A DNA stretch of 64,000 bases from assembly GCA_037178975.1 (NCBI GenBank), contig JASJZH010000006.1, forward strand, positions 7,750,001 through 7,814,000. Direction: 5' to 3'. The translations under genes were made by a program, and so were the position numbers. Under the pieces are notes generated by a model. That model saw nothing but the letters and a program-made list of their open reading frames with translations, was not told where the DNA came from and ran no database searches. Below are positions 56,040 to 64,000 of this stretch, piece after piece. Each line of letters opens with the position of its first letter. Position 1 is the first letter of the stretch. Source of the stretch: Oscheius tipulae. Its lineage: Eukaryota; Nematoda; Chromadorea; Rhabditida; Rhabditidae.

Positions 56040-59000
56040 ATGTTAACTATTGTTATATTTTTGCTGCTTCAGACGGTAGGCTCTTTCTATCCTTTAAGAA
56101 AAGTTTTACAGGGGAGTAATTTGGCACAAAGTCCCAATGGGGTGATAGGAGATCCTGTCCTGCACTGTGCCGGAGACTTTTTCGAGGTTTCCATGACCAA
56201 AAATTGTCCGGAAGATCGTTTAGATTCGATTTGAAACACATAATCCATTTCTTGGGCTAGTTTTTGTGAAGGACCATCTTCACGACCCAAGATGTCGAAG
56301 CAGTCCAGTGATTCCTACAGGTGCAAGGAGTGCCAGTCTTCGTCTCGGTTTCAATGACTGCGATGTGGAGAGAAAAGTCTCGGTGAGATTATTTATTAAA
56401 TAAGGAATGAATGTACAGATAGAATAGCTTGCACACTTATTGAGGGTAGGCTGGGTAGGGGTAAGGTTGATTACCGTAACCGCTGCCTCCCATGTTTCCA
56501 CCCGGCATGGTAGGGCCACCAGCTAAAACAATGCTTAAAACTAAAGTTGTGAATTCTCACCTCCTCCCTGATTGGAGCCAAAACCACCACCGCCACCCAT
56601 ACCGCCCATGCCGCCCATTCCTCCTCCATAACCTCCAAATCCGCCTCCCATGTCGCCTCCCCCACCGCCATATCCTCCTCCATAGCCGCCACCCATATCT
56701 CCTCCGCCACCGTATCCACCACCTAAAAGTGTGGTTTGTTTCAAAACGTGAATGACTTACCATAGCCTCCGTCTCCTCCTCCATATCCACCACCCATATC
56801 ACCACCGCCACCATATCCTCCTCCTGAAAACATGTTCAACACTTTTTATTGTCGTTGTTTAACACTTGATGACCAGGAACAGGACATTATTGTTAGTTAG
56901 TGGGTAGGTAAGATACTATGCCAACAACTTCTTATTCTTATCGAGCTTAATTTAGAGACGGTGAATAAAAGCTTAGATAATGTTTCACTAAGAGCAAAGG
57001 CGTGAAGTTAGTTAAGTTCTGGGCCAGATGGATGACATGAAGAATACAGTATTTTGAAAGTTACTCACCTCCCATATCACCTCCACCATATCCACCACCG
57101 CCTCCCCATCCTCCATCACCACCTGAATCAATGTGCTACATGGAAAATAGATATAAAGCTCACCATATCCGCCACCACCCATGCCTCCCATCCCGTATCC
57201 TCCTCCCCAATCCTGGGCGGAACCTATGACGGCTAGAGTCGAAAGTACGAGTAGTTTAACTGCCATCTTTCTGAATGTGCGAATTGATTAATATTCAAAG
57301 AGCTGGAAAGAATTGATACGCGAGCTGTTTGCAATGGACGATCATCAAGGCAGCCAGCTTTTATAGGGCCGGGAATTGACCGGTCGGAAGCGGGACCACA
57401 CACACATAAGAAAAAGAACACTGTGTTGACTCTGAAGACGGATATGTACTGTTTTGCAGACGACTCCGCGTGGAATCTTTGTCATCACGGAACTCATTCT
57501 GGCCTTCAGTCCTGATTATCTAACCAAGTATGACAGAATCTACAAAGTGCAGTGCTTCTACATGGAAATGGAGAGGAAAATCACGAAGGAGGTTGACGTC
57601 AGGTCAGAATGTTTCTAAAAACCACGTCAAAATTTGTTTTGCGCCTTCTTCCGTGACCCTTAATTGGAACCAAATAAGACGAGTGGCTGCACTCCCCGGA
57701 AAGTTCTAATTTTTAGCATGCCACCTCCGACTCTCCACACAAAACAACTCCAGATGCCTGTTTGTAAATACGAGGTGCTGGATCAATCACCTACTGGACC
57801 TCCTGTCCATTTTGCTACCGTCGGGCAAATGGTATGGTTCTCTTTTCGAAATGTAAAAGGCTTAGGTTTACCACAAGTGGAGCTGCGAAGCTGAGCAGCA
57901 AAACACTTTCTGCATGTTGGTCCACTCGTGTTTTGTGGATGACGGCAACGGTGACCGGGTTCAACTTATCAACGAACAAGGGTCAGTTTTTGCCAACATC
58001 TCGCGAAATCCTTGCTCTCTTGATCGAGAAGAAAGCTATTTGCACCCGAAATTGCTTTCTTTAACGGAACAATGACCAGCCCTCAGTGTGAAACGGAGCC
58101 GCCCCAACACTTAATCCGTTGTTTGTCTTTAGACGGCCTGTTTCAGGTGCGCTTTGGACAAGTACCTGTTGACGAATCTCGAATATCCAGCTGATCTTAT
58201 GGCCGGACGTGAAGCTCACGTCTACAAGTATGCGGACAGAGACAATATGTACTTTGACTGTCAAATAACACTGAGGATAAAGGAGCCGGGCGCGGAATAT
58301 TGCGAGGTGAGATTGGTGTTCCTCAAAGTGCACATGAGCGTAAACTGAAAACTTTGAATGATCAGAAACGTCATGCTCTGGTCTACTAAGCATTATCTAA
58401 GGAAAGTGAGCCCCAAGTTGAGAGAGGAAACTGACCAAAAGTTGGACAGAAAAAGTACATGCACTTGAAAACTGGCATAGGTGGTGTCAGATGCAGGCTT
58501 TGGGGGATTAGAGGAACTTGAGGAAGGTCGCGTAATGGTCCCGCACAAAATAAAGAGTGCATGATTTTTTAGCGAAACAAATTCATGAACCGTGAAAGTA
58601 TGAAAGTTGGGCAAACGAATCCCTGTCAAAGGCCCGATCACAGGTCGAGTGCCATTTTAGTAGAAGCGTAAAGATTTTTGTTTTGCTTTATAAAATTTCA
58701 TTGGTGTTTCTTATCCATTAAGTGTCTGTGAGTAAGAACAAAACCGGGAAGCGTTCAAATCTCAAACATTGCTCGTAACATGGTAGTCAATGAAGGGAGA
58801 GGATTATATTAGTAAGCTAATGACAGTTTGGTAAAGTTGACTATATTGCATAAACCACGCAACCTAGAAAGTCATTAAAGATGCCTTTGATTCCTATTTC
58901 ATTGTAAACTAGATGCTAACTATGAAGTCATTTAAAAACCTGTGGCTTCTTTACAATCTGTTCAGATTCCTAACTGCCCCGATCCACCAAGGAGACGAAG

Positions 59001-59286
59001 ATCCAATCATTTGGAGTCTGATAGTCAGAATAATGCTGACATTGACTATCAAGAAGATTTCATCATCCCGGTGGATGCTGTTGCCACCGCCAGCTGGCTA
59101 AATAAAAACTTCCTTGTGAATCAGGCGGTACAGTCGATCTCAGCCATGCAACAGATCAAGTTTCAGCTAGGCTTGTGCATGTCAGCTGAAGGCGTCTATT
59201 CTGTCCTCTTTCCCCATCTCTTCCTTCTCTTCCTCACCGTTTTGGTCATTCGTTCCTCTTACAAAATTGGTCCTAAGAGTTTCTAA
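56040..59286 (+). CDS. ZP-domain cuticlin-like membrane-anchored protein
   Basis: ZP-domain proteins polymerise in apical extracellular matrix; nematode cuticlins build cuticle layers such as alae and pre-cuticle. The start at 56040 gives a signal peptide (MLTIVIFLLLQ). The ZP domain has NGVIGDPVLHCAGDFFEI, VFVKDHLHDPRCRSSP, LRLGFNDCDVERKVS, TPRGIFVITELILAFSPDYL, YKVQCFYMEMERKI, MPVCKYEVLDQSPTGPPVHF, VYHKWSCEAEQQNTFCMLVH with SCFVDDGNGDRVQLI, GCALDKYLLTNLEYPADLMA and HVYKYADRDNMYFDCQITL. A tetrabasic furin-like site (PPRRRRS) near 58990 is where cleavage would release the ZP domain. A C-terminal membrane helix (VLFPHLFLLFLTVLVI) ends at GPKSF. The intron at 56383-57461 (about 1.1 kb) contains an opposite-strand gene, and another intron spans about 58305-58965. 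Length is near 400 residues, usual for cuticlin-like proteins. Confidence 0.92.
56437..57266 (-). CDS. Glycine-rich secreted protein, nested in a ZP-gene intron
   Basis: The start at 57266 gives a signal peptide (MAVKLLVLSTLAVIGSAQ). The mature part is almost entirely Gly with Tyr, Met, Asp and Trp (WGGGYGMGGMGGGGYG, GGGDMGGGYGGGYGGGGGDM, GGMGGMGGMGGGGGFGSN). It ends in a Pro/Tyr tail (GNQPYPYPAYPQ) and stops at 56437. Five exons are separated by introns of about 40-50 bp, except one of about 240 bp (56824-57067) before the middle exons. Gly-Tyr-rich secreted proteins of this form occur in nematode cuticle and as antimicrobial peptides (caenacin/NLP-like); which applies here cannot be decided. 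The whole gene lies between two consecutive ZP exons on the opposite strand. Confidence 0.85.
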
Positions 59287-60010
59287 TAATAACTTTCAAA
59301 TGGTATCAATGCTGGTTTTTCGTGTGCAATAATGAATGTTTAAAGACAGCGTTTTTTTCTCGTGGCTCGGCTACTTGACCCCTGGTATGTTGGCGGCTGC
59401 AAGCCCACCAGCATCAGCTGATGGGGGTATCGAAATAGCCAACCGCGCTGGCTTTCCTCGACCCCGGTCATGTTGTCCACGACATTCTTCACGTGTACCG
59501 TCGGTGCTGCTTCCAAATGGGTTTATTTTCATTGTTTCCAACGGATTCTCGAAGCGTGACTCTTTGTCGAACTGAGTAGCCGAGTAAGTCAGCTGCCAGC
59601 CTTATTTTTGCTCTACCACCTACGCATGGTAGCCTGCTCTCGGTGCTATACGGTTCTCGTGCCGTTCACGTGTCTAATCTTACACCATTACGGACACGCT
59701 GGTCCTAAGCTCCCTCTTTCTTTGTCCTGTAAGAATATTTATTTAGTCCGCCTCAATTAATGGGACTGCTACGATCAGTAGTTATTCATTAGGTTTCAAA
59801 ATTGTTCGGGAAATCACTGCACTCTTGGGGATCACCCCATCGAACGATAAGAAGAATCACTTCCCTTAGGCAGAGTCGCCTACTCAATTTGGCGATGGTC
59901 ACTTCTAAGTATCTTTGGATTTTGGATACTATAGAGTCTTTAGTATCCGAAATCAATAGTCTCTATTTTACTTCCTCCGCAATATACTTCACATTATAAA
60001 ATTGTCAGAA
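59287..60010. other. Intergenic, nothing recognised
   Basis: About 0.7 kb between the ZP gene and the carrier gene on the same strand. A T-rich sequence followed by an AG lies upstream of the carrier start, but no specific element can be named. Confidence 0.45.
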
Positions 60011-61133
60011 ATGGCTTCTGAGCCCTCAACTTCTGGCTACGACACAATGGTTCGTTGTCTCGCCGGAGGCACTGCTGCTGCTGTCAGCAAAACTACGACT
60101 GCTCCAATTGATAGAGTCAAACTGCTCTTACAAGTAAACTTTTCATTTTCTGTTCCAAGAAACAAGTTCAGTTGCAACAGCGAAATGATGTCACGATCGG
60201 AAGGTACACCGGAATCCGCGACTGCTTGAAACAAGTATCAACTGAGCAGGTACACATTTATTCAACTGACCTAAAATGTTCGCCTATAGGGTTTTCTGTC
60301 ACTCTGGCGAGGAAACACTTCGGGAGTTGTGCGTTGCTTCCCTAATCATGCACTAAACTTCGCCTTTCGCGATGTTTACAGAAGCATCGTTTTGAGAAAT
60401 GTTGACCGAGACACACAGTTTAAACAATTTGTTACTGGTAAGTCGTTTTCAGACAAATTCCAACTGTTCTTAGGTTCTGTGGTATCTGGAGGTCTTGGAG
60501 GAGCTACTACTTTGATTATCCTTTACCCTTTCGACTTTGCAAGAACACGAATGGCTGTAGAAGCTAAACGGGATGGAACAAAACGATACAAGGGAATGGT
60601 CGATTGTTTGGTGAAAATACATGAGAAGGATGGAATCCTGTCGTGGTACAAGTAGGCATGACATGGAATATAGCACAGCAACAGCTTAGGGGTCTGTCTT
60701 CGGCTATGCAGTTTGTCATAGTCTCTCGAGCTGTCTTCTTCGGAATTTTCGACACAATTAGGACTAGCTGGAGAGATCCTAAAGAGCTTAACATCGCGGC
60801 TACATTCGTTCTTGCTCAGGTAGACAGAAACAAAACTTGTCAACTATTTTCTGTTCAGACCTGTCTCGTACTCTCAAGCTTCTCTTGTTACCCTTTGGAT
60901 ACTGTTAGACGAAAGCTGATGATGGAGGCAGGCAAAAAAGAGAAAGTTTACGGAACCACACTGAACTGTTACAGGCAGATCATACAGTAGGTTTCGATTA
61001 ATCACAAAAACATCCTTTTTTCAGGAAAGAAGGGATTGTTGCACTTTATCGCGGAGCAGTAGCCAACTCTCTAAGGACCACGGGTGGAGCACTGATTATC
61101 ACACTGTACTACGAGTTCGCTAAATATCTATGA
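60011..61133 (+). CDS. ADP/ATP carrier family protein, divergent signature
   Basis: Mitochondrial carrier of the adenine nucleotide translocase type; it would exchange ADP and ATP across the inner membrane. The start at 60011 is followed by three repeats with P-x-D-R/E-x-V-K type motifs: TTAPIDRVKLLLQLQQRNDV, ILYPFDFARTRMAVEA and SCYPLDTVRRKLMMEAG. Other typical stretches are GIRDCLKQVSTEQGFLSLWR with GNTSGVVRCFPNHALNFAFR, GATTLIILYPFDFARTRMAV, and KEGIVALYRGAVANSLRTTG to the end EFAKYL. The family hallmark RRRMMM reads RRKLMM, a change at two positions. About 300 residues, as expected. Eight short exons or so with introns of 40-60 bp. It could be a second, tissue-specific or changed-substrate paralogue rather than the main translocase. 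Confidence 0.88.
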
Positions 61134-61847
61134 AAATGAAAGTGTCAGCTTCTAGATAATCTGTTGTTTGAGAACTGCATGCAGAAATCACAGAGCTCTT
61201 CATTTTATTTGTTCGAGAAATCGTTGATTAATTGTCAAAACTGAATTACGGCAGAATGAAAAAAACATGAATCACGTTCAAGTAGCTGTTTACCCTCCTC
61301 CACCTATACACCAGTCACATATTATCTTTATACCCCGTCGTAGTTGCCTATAAATGCTTGTTTTTCCAGTTAAGCATGCGGTTTTACAGTATGCTTCGTT
61401 TCTAGATATTACGCTATGCCAGATTGCTAGATAAGTTTGATCGTATCCAAACATCATCAATTTCAATTAACAATTGGTACATTGGTTCATGATCAAAATT
61501 GAATTTATGCGGCAGAAAGAGGAAAAGCATATCATAGTCAACTCATAATCACTTTTATGCTTTTTCTCGTTGACCTTACCGGTTAATTCCTGTCCATGTG
61601 CATACAGCCATCTAAGATTAGAGTATATAAATTTCTAAGCACACAAAAGTCGCAAGCAAAAGAAATCAAAGATAAAGGGCTTCATCCCTTTGCATTAGAT
61701 CAACAAAAAACTAGTCGGAATCAGCTCCAGTAGGAATCTCAATCAACTGCTTGGTCACAACAAACACTCATGTCATAGTTGTTCCTTCACTACTCGAACG
61801 CTCTCTTGAATCTCTGGAAACCTTGACTTACAGGACTCCTATTCAAG
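61134..61847. other. Intergenic, nothing recognised
   Basis: About 0.7 kb of AT-rich DNA between the carrier gene and the first small membrane-protein gene. It presumably holds the promoter of the latter. No repeat or RNA gene was recognised. Confidence 0.45.
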
Positions 61848-62230
61848 ATGAGTGTAAGTATTACGAACTTTCAAGTGCTACTAATCGTTTGACGTGTACC
61901 CCTAACCGGTTCGTCATTGCCTTTCAAATAAGATTGGAGGTCTCTCACTATTTCAACACCAACCTTAAAATCAAATCAAATTCAGATTGACGCGCTCATT
62001 ATGAACGCTTCTACCGTTTTGAACTACATCTCATTCGTTTTCTTGATAACCGTTCTCGCTTTCTGCGCCTGGATGGTCATTCGCTGGTGCATTAACTTTG
62101 AGAAACGAATGTATGTTTCTTGCAAGTTCATATCCTAACCTAAATTTTCAGCAGTACTCTTGAAAAAGGTCGTGTAACGGGTGTGAAGAAGTGTGACTAC
62201 AGCTCCGATGATGAGCCCGTTGCCGTTTAA
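61848..62230 (+). CDS. Small single-pass membrane protein, cluster member 1 (69 residues)
   Basis: Family not recognised. Exons 61848-61853 (two codons), 61986-62110 and 62152-62230 sum to 210 bases in frame. A second ATG at 62001 could start the protein without the first exon. There is a short N-terminal part, a membrane helix (YISFVFLITVLAFCAWMVI), a Cys/Arg-containing boundary (RWCINFEKR), and an acidic-ended tail beginning IST (ISTLEKGRVTGVKKCDYSSD). The last splice falls inside the Ile codon of IST, the same place as in the third cluster member. There is no cleavable signal peptide, so it is probably a tiny type III-like membrane protein. The next two genes share layout but little sequence. 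Confidence 0.6.
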
Positions 62231-62861
62231 TTAAAAGTAAACTTTGTACTTGCCCATTCTTACTTAACCGAACGTTGTTTTCAGTACAATATTGTATTTG
62301 TGTTGTATATGTATTCCTGTTTTCTTTATACAGGGAACCTCATCGTTGTATGATTATAAAAAGTTAAATCAAAGTCGTGTTACCTATTGATTGTGGAGAG
62401 CAGTCTTGCCTAGCAGACTTAACGCTGTTAGATGCTATATCTCTGGCAGCTACTGTATTTACTCAAACTTTATTACATTGTTTTTTTCTGTCACAATGTC
62501 GATATCAGATTGAGTTTTCTACCGTCTACCAAGACAGCCGACTATCAATTTTTGTTAAGGATTGAATTATATTCGATTTTACCACAAGTTTATTTCTAAG
62601 CCATTAAATCCTTCGTATCTTCAGTGAAAGTAGTTTCTTTAATGCAAAATAAAAAGCAGACATGAAGGCAGATAATTGTTTAATCGTTAGCTTACGGTAG
62701 GATGGTTGTAAATACGTAGTCGTAAAATGGGCTACTTCTGCTCTGCACACGGCTCAAGCGCGGCACGGAGACAATATCATGAGTATCATAGCATTGTCAA
62801 AGTTTCCTATTGGTGTTTCCTCCATTCTACAATGCTAATTTGTTTGCAAATACGTTTGGTC

Positions 62862-63102
62862 ATGATGACGAAAGACTTTGTAGCAACTCTTTTGCTTGCT
62901 TGTTTTCTTTCTCTCAGCCTGTTTTTCTTGTTGTGGAAACGAGGATAAGTAAGCAAACACAAATTTCGAGACAACGTTTTGTAGTGTGATGAGCACAGTA
63001 TATGATGACGAAGAAGACAACATACTCGAGGACAAATTTATGGATCAAAGACAAGATCTCCTCGGATGTTCAAATTTAGTGTTCACCGGGTTGTGCAGAT
63101 GA
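62862..63102 (+). CDS. Small single-pass membrane protein, cluster member 2, irregular donor site
   Basis: Family not recognised; identified by comparison with its neighbours. Exon 1 (62862-62944) encodes MMTKDFVATLLLACFLSLSL and a hydrophobic run ending FFLLWKRG; exon 2 (62985-63102) encodes VMSTVYDDEEDNILEDKFMD and a tail ending GLCR. Joined, they give 201 bases in frame (66 residues), with an MST word where the neighbours have IST. The 40-bp intron would begin ATAAGTAAGC instead of GTAAGT; without splicing, the frame stops at once (GGA TAA). So it is an AT-AG intron, a recently damaged donor, or a gene ending at KRG. Confidence 0.4.
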
Positions 63103-63376
63103 TTTAATGCGAAACACAGGCGGCACCGACGATTAAAAAGTACATAACATAACCGGACAATTCGAACTATTCGCCGTTCATCCCACTCAGCTGACAGTTC
63201 TCGCCAGCCGTAGTGTCATTGATTTCCTATTTAGCTGTCATAAAACTGAAATTGACAACGTGCTTCCGGTCACCTAGGTACCAAGCTAATGGTTACATGT
63301 CAATCCGGAGGCACACATCAACTCTGCAGCTCGACTTGCCCTACCTAATCGGTCATCGCTGTTTTGCCCTCTCCAA

Positions 63377-63959
63377 ATGAGTGAAACATATCCAGATCCG
63401 CTCTGGAAACTGAAAGCCTTTGCTCTATTTGGTGCTGTTCTGACTGCAGTTATTCTGATATGGTCATGTCGACATTGCAGGAGGAAATATGAAATGTAAG
63501 TATTGAAGAGTAGTGGTATGCAAGGGGTATGGCAAAGTCCTACACCGGGAAGCAAGCTGTATCCGTTTACGTTGTTTAATAATGGAACTTTAGCAGTTGA
63601 GCCCGTTGGCTATGCAGCTTCCCATTTAAACTCCAAACTTTTCCTCGGCAATTCCGTAATTTCTATCCAAACTTGCTGCGAGCTATTGGCGGACTGCGAC
63701 AAAATATAGGCGGCCAATACTTTAGATTAGGAAGTCAGCTTTTTATCGTTAGACCCGCGAAAATTGGCGACTTAGTTAGGAATAAGATGTGCACAAGATG
63801 TCAAAAATGACTTATAGTTCAATGCAGAAGCTTATTATTATCGCAATATTCAGATCGACTGTTCGAACTGTCTACATCAGAAAACTTGGTCGCGTTGAGC
63901 TGCACGACCCGTTCAACACAAACCTACTTCGACCAACTGTGATAGCAGCGAACGAATAA
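63377..63959 (+). CDS. Small single-pass membrane protein, cluster member 3 (74 residues)
   Basis: Family not recognised. Exon 1 (63377-63495) encodes MSETYPDPLWKLKAFALFGA with a membrane helix continuing VLTAVILIW and a Cys/Arg boundary (SCRHCRRKYE). Exon 2 (63854-63959) encodes ISTVRTVYIRKLGRVELHDP and ends PTVIAANE. The two sum to 225 bases in frame. The intron (63496-63850, plus CAG to 63853) has GTAAGT and ATTCAG borders and splits the Ile codon of IST exactly as in the first cluster member. AATAAA overlaps the stop. Cysteines just after the helix could be palmitoylated. Confidence 0.6.
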
Positions 63960-63960
63960 A
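63955..63960 (+). promoter_or_regulatory. Polyadenylation signal overlapping stop of cluster member 3
   Basis: AATAAA overlaps the TAA stop, as also seen at 46849. The cleavage site would fall near the window end. Confidence 0.5.
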
Positions 63961-64000
63961 CCTTTTTCAACAGTTTCTGCGGCTGTCTGACGTTCTTTCT

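Noticed and set aside
1-64000. CRISPR arrays, bacterial operons, riboswitches or rRNA
   Set aside because: None seen; the window is eukaryotic with spliceosomal introns throughout.

Overview
This is a compact stretch of a nematode nuclear genome. Genes are split into many short exons. Most introns are about 36-60 bp and end in a T-rich tract plus CAG/TAG. The clearest taxonomic marker is a hedgehog-related gene made of ground-like domains plus a Hint (Hog) domain, an architecture known only from nematodes. A cuticlin-type ZP gene, a troponin I with an acidic tail and a DUF19-like secreted protein fit the same picture. I cannot name the genus. A recognisable EF-hand ninein and a leprecan-family gene might point away from Caenorhabditis, but that is a weak inference. 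All gene models were spliced by eye; gene ends are start and stop codons, not transcript ends.

Layout. 0.4-3.6 kb: secreted Thr-rich/Pro-rich protein (+). 3.8-5.3 kb: sideroflexin (-). 5.3-8.9 kb: gene-poor. 8.9-13.0 kb: ninein-like centrosomal coiled coil (+). 14.7-18.0 kb: groundhog-type protein with four ground-like domains and a Hint domain (+), followed 147 bp later by a CRTAP/leprecan-like gene (18.1-19.8 kb, +). 20.8-21.3 kb: small membrane protein (+). 22.3-22.6 kb: relic of an RTE-type retrotransposon endonuclease (-). 23.5-26.3 kb: co-Smad (SMAD4 type, +). 26.8-31.0 kb: adenylate-forming ligase with a huge acidic N-terminus (+), then a type I membrane protein (31.1-32.3 kb, +). 33.3-33.5 kb: 73-residue protein (+). 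33.9-37.1 kb: DUF19-like, probably GPI-anchored (-). 37.1-45.4 kb: mostly non-coding, with three diverged copies of a small minus-strand gene unit. 45.4-46.8 kb: type I membrane protein (+), convergent with troponin I (46.9-48.0 kb, -). 50.4-55.6 kb: prominin (+). 56.0-59.3 kb: ZP-domain cuticlin-like gene (+), with a glycine-rich secreted gene nested on the opposite strand in one intron. 60.0-61.1 kb: divergent ADP/ATP carrier (+). 61.8-64.0 kb: three small single-pass membrane proteins that share an exon layout (+).

The genes do not form one pathway, but several act at the cuticle or cell surface: the hedgehog-related protein, ZP protein, Gly-rich protein, Thr-rich protein and prominin. Two same-strand pairs are close enough (147 and 158 bp) to be tested as operons. 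The least described objects are the 61.8-64.0 kb membrane-protein cluster and the degenerate three-unit array at 40.4-44.9 kb.
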